Source: UBA927 sp964361785 (lineage in GTDB: Bacteria > Patescibacteriota > Microgenomatia > UBA10105 > UBA927). From it: a stretch of 14,647 nucleotides of DNA. The notes below the pieces were generated by a model. The model worked only from the letters and a program-made list of their open reading frames with translations. It ran no database searches and was not told the origin of the DNA. The stretch's first letter is position 1. Each line of letters starts with the position of its first letter. Location of the stretch: positions 1 through 14,647 of the forward strand of contig CAYIBX010000025.1 of the NCBI GenBank assembly GCA_964361785.1, in the 5' to 3' direction. Both the position numbers and the translations under genes were made by a program. Positions 1 to 5,375 of this stretch are shown here, piece by piece.

Positions 1-124
1 ATGTTCATATCCCTTTAGTGTGCCTGATTATGGGGAATTACGCAACACGTCTATTATGGCACAATGTAAGTTCGTTTGAAATTGGGAAGATGCAACAGCT
101 TCTTGCTCCACAACCCGCTTTTAC

Positions 125-367
125 TTATTTCGATATGAATCGAAAACCATCTGTATGGATATGTTGGATAAGTATTCCAATTCCTAATCCAGTAAGAATA
201 ATGTTTTGGATAAGAAGGCCCAAAATGACAAAAAGTATTCCATATAAGCTGTGATGTAGTTTCAATTCAAAGACTCTGAGTTCTGTTTTCTTGATTATAT
301 TGATACAAAAATATTCCCAAAAATATGCGAGGATTATTCCAAATATTGCAGAAAGTATTATTGTCAC
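125..367 (-). CDS. Small His-containing membrane protein, function unknown
   Basis: An 80-residue protein starting at GTG (367) and ending at TAA (125-127). Two hydrophobic stretches (about residues 2-25 and 40-68) suggest two membrane helices. Histidines lie at their borders in the patterns 'HHSLYG' (about 38-43) and 'QHIHTDGF' (about 68-75). The Gly-rich segment 'GLGIGI' lies in the second helix. Small proteins with such HH...G and terminal His/Asp motifs occur as conserved hypotheticals in archaea and CPR bacteria, as far as I recall, and I know of no assigned function. Support for it being real: a perfect TATAAT on the minus strand (374-379) ends exactly 6 nt before the GTG, fitting a leaderless message. 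It lies downstream of tRNA-Trp on the same strand, separated by two stem-loops. The overlapping plus-strand frame looks like its shadow. Confidence 0.6.
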   Translation of the reverse strand: MTIILSAIFGIILAYFWEYFCINIIKKTELRVFELKLHHSLYGILFVILGLLIQNIILTGLGIGILIQHIHTDGFRFISK

Positions 368-373
368 TCTGTA

Positions 374-379
374 ATTATA
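374..379 (-). promoter_or_regulatory. -10 box (TATAAT) of the 80-aa membrane protein gene
   Basis: A perfect TATAAT on the minus strand is followed by 6 nt and then the GTG start. Transcription would begin at or next to the start codon, so no ribosome binding site would exist. The -35 position (about 397-402) reads TCGTAC and is poor. Confidence 0.5.
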
Positions 380-412
380 TCAACAGTTCGATGATAGTAC
401 GACCAGAAGCTA

Positions 413-441
413 GTCCTCCTTCGCCAAGGCTTCGGCAGGAC
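413..441. repeat. GC-rich palindromic intergenic element
   Basis: GTCCT (413-417) pairs with AGGAC (437-441), and the interior 'CTTCGCCAAGGCTTCGGC' can form alternative GCC/GGC stems. It lies between tRNA-Trp and the 80-aa gene. It resembles the short GC-rich hairpins I remember scattered between genes in CPR genomes. There is no T-tract in either direction, so a classic terminator role is not supported. Confidence 0.5.
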
Positions 442-445
442 ATAA

Positions 446-480
446 GAAACTGTATTTCCTCGTGCCTCGGAAACAGTTTC
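446..480. repeat. Strong stem-loop downstream of tRNA-Trp
   Basis: GAAACTG (446-452) pairs with CAGTTTC (474-480), and TTTCC (455-459) with GGAAA (469-473). The result is a 12-bp stem with a 2-nt bulge and a 9-nt loop. It begins 5 nt past the 3' end of tRNA-Trp on that gene's strand. It could be a processing or termination signal for the tRNA transcript, although no run of U follows. Confidence 0.5.
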
Positions 481-485
481 TAATG

Positions 486-556
486 CAGGCTCGGAAGGAA
501 TCGAACCTTCAATAGAGGTTTTGGAGACCTCTGTTATACCATTTAACTACGAGCCT
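486..556 (-). tRNA. tRNA-Trp (anticodon CCA)
   Basis: The minus strand folds into a complete cloverleaf of 71 nt. A 7-bp acceptor stem AGGCTCG/CGAGCCT is followed by a D-arm GTT...AAC, an anticodon stem GAGGT/ACCTC with loop CTCCAAA (anticodon CCA, read as Trp), and a T-arm GAAGG-TTCGATT-CCTTC. The discriminator is G, as expected for Trp. CCA is not encoded; the genome continues CAT. The first pair is A-T rather than G-C. In many bacteria tRNA-Trp sits beside rpmG, secE and nusG; here rpmG is about 1.5 kb upstream on the same strand. Confidence 0.95.
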
Positions 557-566
557 ATGGGTAAGT

Positions 567-575
567 ATTATACCA
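567..575 (-). promoter_or_regulatory. Extended -10 promoter of tRNA-Trp
   Basis: TGG-TATAAT on the minus strand (TATAAT at 567-572, TG at 574-575) ends 10 nt before the tRNA 5' end. tRNA-Thr shows the same arrangement, a TGn hexamer 10 nt upstream. No convincing -35 box is visible. Confidence 0.55.
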
Positions 576-608
576 AGTATTACATCCACAATAAAGTATA
601 TTCGACTA

Positions 609-644
609 TTGACCAAAGTACAGCGGCCGCAGTAAATTAGTCAA
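609..644. repeat. 36-nt nested palindrome, copy 1 (upstream of Cas2-like gene)
   Basis: Outer arms TTGACCAA (609-616) and TTAGTCAA (637-644) and the central 8-bp palindrome GCGGCCGC (623-630) share one axis at 626.5; TAC/GTA (619-621, 632-634) pair between them. Copy 2 (1346-1381) is identical at 32 of 36 positions and in the same orientation. The left arm also contains TTGACC, which with TAAATT (633-638) 18 nt later could be a promoter. The element is followed directly by AGGGGAGG, the likely ribosome binding site. It may therefore be an autoregulatory operator. Confidence 0.85.
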
Positions 645-652
645 AGGGGAGG
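645..652 (+). promoter_or_regulatory. Ribosome binding site AGGGGAGG of the Cas2-like gene
   Basis: This purine-rich site is 1 nt from the ATG at 654 but 10 nt from the in-frame ATG at 663. That makes 663 the better start. Confidence 0.55.
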
Positions 653-662
653 AATGCAACGT

Positions 663-1349
663 ATGTCTATAAAAGATGCAAATATGATAGGTGCGAGCGT
701 AAAAATTAAAAGAAGTGCTCATCCATACGCGAAAATACAGTGGAAAAAAGCGTCTCAATTATTTGAGCGATTACCTGTGCAAGAAAAAGATCAAGGTACG
801 CGGCCCGCCATGAAGGAGATATTACATTTTTTAGCGGCGGTTGGTGTCGTAGGCATGGTCATTGCGTTTCCACCGATTATTACTGGAGTGGCCGCCTTTG
901 TTCGACTTGGGAAGCGAGATTATAGGAGTTGGGGTATGCGTCGTGCGCTCCATCAGTTAGCAAAGCAACACTATGTAACGATTAAAGTATTGCCCGATGG
1001 GAGTACGACCGTGAGGATCACGAAACAGGGGATGATGAGAGCGCTATCGTATCAAGTAAATTCGATGCAAATATTTCCACAGAAAAAGTGGGATGGTCGG
1101 TGGCGAGTGGTGATATTTGATATTGAAGAAAAGCATCGTCGGTTACGTGACATTTTTCGTATGCGTTTGGTGCAACTGGGTCTTTTTCGACTGCAAGAGA
1201 GTGTGTTTGTATCACCATATCCATGCTTTGACGAAATAGAATTTTTGAGAGAATTGTATGGTGTCGCTTTCAGTGCAAAGTATCTTTTGGTACAAAATAT
1301 TGAGGATGATCAGGTCCTACGTTCTCATTTTGAGTTGCCTACCTCTTGA
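663..1349 (+). CDS. PaaX-like protein with winged-helix-like and Cas2-like domains
   Basis: A 228-residue basic protein when started at ATG 663; an ATG at 654 would give 231, but the AGGGGAGG site is too close to it. Positions here use the 231-aa count. The N-terminal 50 residues are basic and low in recognisable structure. Residues 51-131 look like a winged helix, ending in a wing 'VLPDGSTTVRITKQG'; its first part (55-83) is strikingly hydrophobic. Residues 144-226 match a Cas2/PaaX ferredoxin-fold domain: 'WDGRWRVVIFDIEE' with Asp156 where Cas2 keeps its strand-1 Asp, then a helix rich in Arg, and 'QESVFVSPYP'. In CPR genomes such genes are often labelled Cas2 without any CRISPR array, and none is present here. 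A DNA-binding regulator or a nuclease are both possible. Two direct palindromic repeats bracket it, and the TGA stop (1347-1349) lies inside the second. Confidence 0.85.
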   Translation: MSIKDANMIGASVKIKRSAHPYAKIQWKKASQLFERLPVQEKDQGTRPAMKEILHFLAAVGVVGMVIAFPPIITGVAAFVRLGKRDYRSWGMRRALHQLAKQHYVTIKVLPDGSTTVRITKQGMMRALSYQVNSMQIFPQKKWDGRWRVVIFDIEEKHRRLRDIFRMRLVQLGLFRLQESVFVSPYPCFDEIEFLRELYGVAFSAKYLLVQNIEDDQVLRSHFELPTS

Positions 1350-1381
1350 CCAAAATACAGCGGCCGCAGAAAGTTGGTCAA
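1346..1381. repeat. 36-nt nested palindrome, copy 2 (overlaps stop of Cas2-like gene)
   Basis: Perfect outer arms TTGACCAA (1346-1353) and TTGGTCAA (1374-1381) surround GCGGCCGC (1360-1367) on one axis. It is a direct repeat of 609-644 with four differences, all outside the left arm and the core. Similarity runs on into a following GGGG. The stop codon of the Cas2-like gene is built from its left arm. The -10-like TAAATT of copy 1 is not preserved, so only copy 1 could act as a promoter. Confidence 0.85.
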
Positions 1382-1436
1382 TGGGGTAGAAGTAAATGTG
1401 TTGAACGTGGAGTAGGTGTTGGAGTTGGTAAAGATT

Positions 1437-1484
1437 GATGAGAGATGAGAGATGAGAGATGAGAGATGAGAGATGAGAGATGAG
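1437..1484. repeat. Heptanucleotide tandem repeat (GATGAGA), 6.9 copies
   Basis: Perfect 7-nt units start at 1437, 1444, 1451, 1458, 1465, 1472 and 1479; the last lacks one base. It lies between the converging Cas2-like gene and the anchored hypothetical gene, which ends 13 nt away. On the other strand the unit reads TCTCATC. A perfect array of this length is probably variable by slippage. Confidence 0.95.
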
Positions 1485-1496
1485 TGCGGAGTGATG

Positions 1497-2012
1497 TTAT
1501 AGAAGTTTTACGGTTGTGATTGCTTGATCAAAGACTGTTCCAAACCCTGCGATGAAGACATCTAGATTTTTGAATTTGTTGTAGAAGATGAGTTTATCTA
1601 TCTTCGTCCCGTCTTTTTCTGATGCGTCGTGATAAAGGGTAGCGGAAAGGGTGGCGCTGCCTGATGCGCTGACGATCGTGAGTTTTTCCATTTGATCTGC
1701 CTCTAGCGGCACGCGTGGAATATCTTTTTGGCAGATGATGATAATGCTGTCTTCTTGTTTGTCAGTATCAGTCAGTATCGTGCCGCTTGTCGTACTCTCA
1801 AGGCGTTGTAAATTCGATGGGTGTTGTAACGATATACCACAGAGGTCACTGGTGTACGTGATGAGGGTGATAGGTGGTGTTGGGGTGGGAGAGAGGGCGA
1901 TTGATTTTTGAAGATCAGGAGTGATACGCATTGACTTACCGATATTTACACCGACAATGAGCGCTGCAATGATTGCAAGAATTGCGATAAAAATCAGAGT
2001 GTTGCGTTGCAT
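1497..2012 (-). CDS. Membrane-anchored hypothetical protein
   Basis: A 171-residue protein if started at the ATG at 2012, which begins MQRNTL. A longer TTG start at 2030 would overlap the end of rpmG and is less likely. One N-terminal hydrophobic helix (about residues 5-24) is followed by a short Pro/Thr linker 'SPTPTPP' and an exported domain of about 130 residues with two widely spaced cysteines ('DLCGISL' and 'IIICQKD') that could pair. I do not recognise the domain. The architecture of uncleaved helix, PT-linker and small extracellular beta-rich domain is common among Microgenomates surface proteins. It starts 10 nt after the rpmG stop and so is probably co-transcribed with it. No clear ribosome binding site is seen. 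Its 3' end abuts the heptanucleotide repeat. Confidence 0.75.
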   Translation of the reverse strand: MQRNTLIFIAILAIIAALIVGVNIGKSMRITPDLQKSIALSPTPTPPITLITYTSDLCGISLQHPSNLQRLESTTSGTILTDTDKQEDSIIIICQKDIPRVPLEADQMEKLTIVSASGSATLSATLYHDASEKDGTKIDKLIFYNKFKNLDVFIAGFGTVFDQAITTVKLL

Positions 2013-2022
2013 ACTATAAAAC

Positions 2023-2196
2023 TCAATCAAGTTTATTCGTCTCTTTGTGCTCTGTGTGCTTTTTGCACTTTTTGCAGTATTTGGAGAGAAGGAGTTTCGT
2101 CTCGGTGTTTATTTTATTGCGGCTCGTCATATAGTTCTGGCTTTTGCAAACCGTACAGACGAGAGCCAAGAGTAATCGTTGATCTTTTTTTGCCAT
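2023..2196 (-). CDS. rpmG: 50S ribosomal protein L33 (bL33)
   Basis: A 57-codon gene, ATG at 2196 to TGA at 2023-2025. The product begins MAKKDQRLLLALVCTVC. It carries two zinc-ribbon knuckles: C14-T-V-C17 and C41-K-K-C44. The C-terminal half is Lys/Arg-rich, with 'SKYCKKCKKHTEHKE', the usual L33 ending. Length and motif spacing fit the zinc-binding (C+) form of bL33, a protein of the large ribosomal subunit. TATAAT (2203-2208) sits exactly 6 nt before the ATG and TTGAGT (2226-2231) 17 nt further up, so the message is probably leaderless. The downstream anchored protein gene begins 10 nt after the stop. tRNA-Trp, its usual bacterial neighbour, lies further downstream past the inverted Cas2-like gene. 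Confidence 0.92.
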   Translation of the reverse strand: MAKKDQRLLLALVCTVCKSQNYMTSRNKINTETKLLLSKYCKKCKKHTEHKETNKLD

Positions 2197-2202
2197 AAAC
2201 AC

Positions 2203-2231
2203 ATTATAGCGTATCAGCGGATCTTACTCAA
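2203..2231 (-). promoter_or_regulatory. rpmG promoter, -35 TTGAGT / -10 TATAAT
   Basis: On the minus strand TTGAGT (2226-2231), a 17-nt spacer and TATAAT (2203-2208) are followed by 6 nt and the rpmG ATG. This is the best promoter in the window. The -35 box overlaps the last codons and stop of the SGNH hydrolase gene. The spacing predicts transcription starting at or within a base of the ATG. Confidence 0.7.
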
Positions 2232-3204
2232 GAAGTTTATTGGAAACGAGTGCACTTGCCATTATTGAAGCCATGTATAAGCGGCCGGAATCAGAGTAGT
2301 GGATGTGGTCACCGCCATTGATATAGCCTAATTTCCCATTGCCCGAGCTATCCAGTGTCGGATGAAACGCATCAGAGAGTGGCAACTTCTGACTTTTGGC
2401 GAATTTGACGGCATTGTCGACATAGGATTTGATGATTTCGACTTTTCTCTTTTTTTCTTCAGCGCTAAAGTTTATAAATGGTGCTCCATCGCCAAATACA
2501 TTCCAATTCGGTGCTATGGTAGCGGCTACCATAATTTTTGTCTCTGGTAATTGCTGTTTTATCGTATCAACCATCGCAGCAAGCTGAAGCCAGTGTTTGG
2601 TAAGTGCTCCTTCATCATAGGAGTACGGGTTATAGCCAAAACTTTCGACAATGATAACATCTGGTTTTTGAGAAATCACAGAAGGACGTGGAACTCCTAA
2701 ATATGTGTATCCATTGGTAAGCCTATGAAGGCCGGAGTCTATATTTTCAGCCCCCACACCGTGATTGATGATCGTAAATGTGGTAGTGGGATAGGTAGCG
2801 CGGAGTTTATTAGCGAGTCCTGAGGCTTCTGGACCAAGCGTATCAATCATACTGTCGCCAACGAGTGATATAGTCATTGCCGACTTTTTCGTTTTGTGTG
2901 TGGCTGGAGTAATCGTTGGTGTGGGAGACAGGGGCTGGTCAGTCTTTGGCTGAGGCGTGGTGACGACTTGTATACTTGGTGCCGGTTCAACGATAGGTGG
3001 TTCTATCATTGTCATCGCACCGAGAATATTTAATCGAGTCGATAAAAGATCACCAAATGTCATAGCTGGTGGAGTTTCTACATAGGTAAATGTAGAGATG
3101 ACTATTGGATCGTCGGGTACTGGAGAAAGAAATCCGCTTTCCGCATACACGCGAAAGGAGAGAGATAAGAAAATTCCAATACAAAATAATACGAACCAAC
3201 GCAT
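2224..3204 (-). CDS. Secreted SGNH/GDSL-family hydrolase
   Basis: A 326-residue protein with a signal peptide (residues 1-21, cleavage near 'VYA-ES'). A Pro/Thr-rich spacer (about 65-105) leads to an SGNH hydrolase domain (110-326). Block I is 'SLVGDSM' with the nucleophile Ser118, block II a Gly in 'NHGVGA' (146-151), and block III Asn192 in 'FGYNP'. Block V is Asp299-x-x-His302 in 'GGDHIHYSDSG'. All four catalytic positions are present, so it should be an active esterase, lipase or carbohydrate O-acetyl esterase outside the membrane. The substrate cannot be read from sequence; removal of acetyl groups from surface polysaccharide is plausible. The start is ATG 3204, with TATGAT 6 nt upstream and no ribosome binding site, again fitting a leaderless mRNA. 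rpmG follows 27 nt downstream under its own promoter. Confidence 0.88.
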   Translation of the reverse strand: MRWFVLFCIGIFLSLSFRVYAESGFLSPVPDDPIVISTFTYVETPPAMTFGDLLSTRLNILGAMTMIEPPIVEPAPSIQVVTTPQPKTDQPLSPTPTITPATHKTKKSAMTISLVGDSMIDTLGPEASGLANKLRATYPTTTFTIINHGVGAENIDSGLHRLTNGYTYLGVPRPSVISQKPDVIIVESFGYNPYSYDEGALTKHWLQLAAMVDTIKQQLPETKIMVAATIAPNWNVFGDGAPFINFSAEEKKRKVEIIKSYVDNAVKFAKSQKLPLSDAFHPTLDSSGNGKLGYINGGDHIHYSDSGRLYMASIMASALVSNKLLE

Positions 3205-3210
3205 ATCTTT

Positions 3211-3216
3211 ATCATA
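3211..3216 (-). promoter_or_regulatory. -10 box (TATGAT) of SGNH hydrolase gene
   Basis: TATGAT on the minus strand is separated by 6 nt from the ATG at 3204. A TAGATA (3234-3239, 4 of 6 consensus) lies 17 nt further up as a possible -35. Confidence 0.45.
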
Positions 3217-3267
3217 CGCAAAAGAGAGGTATTTATCTATGTATAAACGATTGAGGAATAAAATATA

Positions 3268-3303
3268 TCATCATGCTAACATGCTAACATGGTAGCATGA
3301 TGA
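3268..3303. promoter_or_regulatory. 36-nt inverted repeat in divergent promoter region
   Basis: Perfect 11-bp arms TCATCATGCTA (3268-3278) and TAGCATGATGA (3293-3303) enclose a 14-nt loop. Part of the left arm is repeated directly as ATGCTAAC x2 (3273-3280 and 3281-3288), so a second hairpin ATGCTA/TAGCAT (3281-3286, 3293-3298) can form. It lies between the divergently transcribed hydrolase and transporter genes, about 65 nt from either start. It could be an operator for one or both. Confidence 0.6.
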
Positions 3304-3352
3304 AGTAGTGATACAGAGAACGAGATAGAGCATGGTTTATCAATTGATTGCA

Positions 3353-3361
3353 TGAGATAAT
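3353..3361 (+). promoter_or_regulatory. Extended -10 (TGA-GATAAT) of EamA transporter gene
   Basis: GATAAT (3356-3361) with an upstream TG (3353-3354) ends 6 nt before the ATG at 3368. This is the same spacing as for rpmG and the SGNH gene. Confidence 0.45.
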
Positions 3362-3367
3362 AGATGC

Positions 3368-4231
3368 ATGAATTGGATTGTCGTTGGATTTCTCATGTTT
3401 GCTTGTTCAGTCCCTGCATACCTTCTCATTCGTAGAGCTACGATAGTAGGTATGCCGTTAGCAATACAAAACCTAGCATGTTTTTTAGTTCCGCTTCTTT
3501 TATATATTCCGTTAGCTACGTATTCCCGAACGCCGTTAACTGTTACTGCATATCAATTGATCATTTTAATAATGAGTGCAGTTCTCTTTAGTTATTTGGG
3601 AGCGAAGTTTTCGCTTTTAAGCATGCAATATGCTCCTAATCCTGGATATAGTCTGGTGATATCAAAAAGTTATGTGGTGTTTACAACGCTTTTTGCCATT
3701 ATATTTTTTCATGCGACACTATCCTTTCAAGCAGCGATAGGAGTAGCGTTCATTGTGGCATTTTCCGCGATAATAATGATTGACCCGAAGAAAAAACAAT
3801 CAAGTCACACTCGTTCAATTTGGTTACCACTTACCATGGCAACATTTTTTTGTTGGGGGATGCTGGCGGTTGCCTCGAAATACCTTCTGGATATCGGTGT
3901 GCCTATTTATACTCGATTAATCTATATACTTGCTATCGTAAGCATTCTTATCTTCGTTGATATGAAAAAGGAGCGTGTGACGATAACGAGAATGTCATTG
4001 CAACAATGGGTGTTATTTGTGGCGATCGGTGTTTTATTTACAGGATTTAATTATTTTATGCAGTTGGGATATCAAGTTGCTCCAAATATCGGATATATTA
4101 ACGCAGTGAATGCTGCATCCATTGCTTTTGTGACGGTTGGAGCAACAATACTTTTTCATGACGAATTTAATATTCGAAAATTTGTAGGCGTCATCGGCGT
4201 GATCGCTGGATTAGTTTTGTTGGTCTTATGA
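3368..4231 (+). CDS. EamA/DMT-family transporter, possibly LicB-like
   Basis: A 287-residue protein that is hydrophobic almost throughout, with about ten membrane helices arranged as two five-helix EamA repeats. The repeats are visible as matching segments: 'QYAPNPGYSLVISKSYVVF' near residues 90-108 and 'QVAPNIGYINAVNAASIAF' in the second half. Each is followed by a helix, a short loop and 'GV.F/GVIGVI..G' hydrophobic runs. Between the halves is a basic loop ('DPKKKQSSHTR', about 138-148). Drug/metabolite transporters of this size move small polar compounds across the cytoplasmic membrane. The next gene overlaps by 4 nt (ATGA) and encodes an APH/choline-kinase-like enzyme, so import coupled to phosphorylation is likely. 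The LicB-LicA choline pair has the same composition. The substrate itself is unproven. Confidence 0.85.
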   Translation: MNWIVVGFLMFACSVPAYLLIRRATIVGMPLAIQNLACFLVPLLLYIPLATYSRTPLTVTAYQLIILIMSAVLFSYLGAKFSLLSMQYAPNPGYSLVISKSYVVFTTLFAIIFFHATLSFQAAIGVAFIVAFSAIIMIDPKKKQSSHTRSIWLPLTMATFFCWGMLAVASKYLLDIGVPIYTRLIYILAIVSILIFVDMKKERVTITRMSLQQWVLFVAIGVLFTGFNYFMQLGYQVAPNIGYINAVNAASIAFVTVGATILFHDEFNIRKFVGVIGVIAGLVLLVL

Positions 4232-5229
4232 GTGATATTTATTATCCTGTAGCACATCGGTCGCAAGAGGAGATTGACGCATTGAAAATGCGATATGAAA
4301 CGTTTGATGCAAACGTTATCCCATTGGTGATGAACACGCATGGATTTACGAGTGTTTCTTGGGAAAAACCTACGACGTGGGGCACATCGCATGTTATCTA
4401 TATTGTGACAGTGAAAGAACAAAAAGAGCCGCTTATTCTTCGTGCAAATATTGGAGGAATCTCTGAAGGGATGATGGTCGTTGAACAGCTTATTTCAAGA
4501 GAAGCAATAAAATTGAATATTCCTGTTAATGAAATTTTTGTTGCTGATATATCGCGAAAGCAATTCCCTTTTGATTATCAAATACAAAAGAAATTAAAAG
4601 GTATGGATATAGAAGATCATTTTCATGGAAATCACAAAGAGTATGACAATATATCTTTTGAGATCGGAAAATATGTGGGAATGTGGGGGAGTATAAAAAT
4701 AAGTGGATTTGGAAGGTTTGAGAATTCACTCCAAGGTACAAAAAAGTCTATGTATGATTATATTATCGTGAGGCTGGATGAAGACATTCGATTTTTGGTA
4801 AATGCAAAATTATTTGATATTAAAAAGGCTACTGTCGTGAGGAAATTATTTGATGAGTATAAAGAGCCGATAAATAATGGGGGAGTCTCGACACTTGTTC
4901 ACCATGACTTGGCGGATCACAACATTATGTTTGATGGTGCGCAGACGATTACCGGCATATTTGATTGGGAGGCGGCAGTTGCAGGGGATCCGGTTTTAGA
5001 TCTTGCGAGTGCGCCTACATGGAAAACGCATTTCCCTCGGGAAGAAAAGATGATAGAGGGATACAGGTCTGTTCGCGATCTGCCAGAATATTTTGAGGAA
5101 AAAATGAATATCTACAGACTTCGTACAATGCTTTGGAAAATGGTATATGCACTGCGCGCAGGAATCCTTAATCAGGAGAGAAAAAAACGCTTTGTGCTAT
5201 CTCTTACACCATTTAACATTATTATTTGA
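4228..5229 (+). CDS. APH/choline-kinase-family phosphotransferase
   Basis: A 333-residue protein of the aminoglycoside phosphotransferase fold (protein-kinase-like). The catalytic loop is 'LVHHDLADHNIMF', giving H225-x-D227 (Asp227 as base) and Asn232. The metal-binding Asp246 is in 'GIFDWEAAVAGDPVLDLAS', the usual APH/choline kinase signature in place of DFG. The N-lobe is at about 30-125; 'LILRAN' (69-74) occupies the ATP-lysine strand with Arg at that position, as in some family members. Family substrates include aminoglycosides, choline, ethanolamine and homoserine. The start overlaps the transporter stop as ATGA, implying translational coupling and a shared substrate. An antibiotic-resistance role is not suggested by the context. 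The stop TGA (5227-5229) overlaps the first base of the tRNA-Thr gene footprint on the opposite strand. Confidence 0.85.
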   Translation: MSDIYYPVAHRSQEEIDALKMRYETFDANVIPLVMNTHGFTSVSWEKPTTWGTSHVIYIVTVKEQKEPLILRANIGGISEGMMVVEQLISREAIKLNIPVNEIFVADISRKQFPFDYQIQKKLKGMDIEDHFHGNHKEYDNISFEIGKYVGMWGSIKISGFGRFENSLQGTKKSMYDYIIVRLDEDIRFLVNAKLFDIKKATVVRKLFDEYKEPINNGGVSTLVHHDLADHNIMFDGAQTITGIFDWEAAVAGDPVLDLASAPTWKTHFPREEKMIEGYRSVRDLPEYFEEKMNIYRLRTMLWKMVYALRAGILNQERKKRFVLSLTPFNIII

Positions 5230-5299
5230 GCCCAGTGAGAGAATTGGACTCTCCTCTAGGTCTTACCAAGACCTCGTTTTACCGCTAAACTAACCGGGC
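5229..5299 (-). tRNA. tRNA-Thr (anticodon GGT)
   Basis: A complete 71-nt cloverleaf on the minus strand. Acceptor GCCCGGT pairs with ACTGGGC (one G-T pair); the D-arm is GTT...AAC. The anticodon stem AGGTC/GACCT carries loop TTGGTAA, so the anticodon is GGT and decodes ACC/ACT. The T-arm is GAGAG-TCCAATT-CTCTC. The discriminator is T and CCA is not encoded. It is tail-to-tail with the APH-like gene, whose stop codon covers the discriminator base. A TGA-TACAAT (5310-5318) ends 10 nt upstream. Confidence 0.95.
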
Positions 5300-5309
5300 G
5301 ATGAATGAT

Positions 5310-5318
5310 ATTGTATCA
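5310..5318 (-). promoter_or_regulatory. Extended -10 promoter of tRNA-Thr
   Basis: TG-A-TACAAT on the minus strand (TACAAT at 5310-5315) ends 10 nt before the tRNA 5' end, the same geometry as for tRNA-Trp. The -35 region is weak. Confidence 0.5.
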
Positions 5319-5375
5319 TAGCTGAATATTTCTTCGCGCATGGTTTTTTGAAACGTAGCGACTAATATATATATC

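Noticed and set aside
2..79. Open plus-strand frame from the window edge ending in TGA at 77-79, possible C-terminus of an upstream gene
   Set aside because: Only 25 codons are visible, no motif is recognisable, and a frame of this length is expected by chance.
609..1381. CRISPR array, because two 36-nt palindromic repeats accompany a Cas2-like gene
   Set aside because: There are only two copies, 737 nt apart with a gene between them; there are no regular spacers and no other cas genes.
1382..1436. Minus-strand frame encoding a short 'PTPTPTP' stretch, possible linker remnant
   Set aside because: It is out of frame with the neighbouring anchored protein, very short, and bounded by a stop.
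4228..5229. Aminoglycoside resistance gene
   Set aside because: The fold is shared by choline, homoserine and other small-molecule kinases, and the coupled permease points to metabolism rather than resistance.
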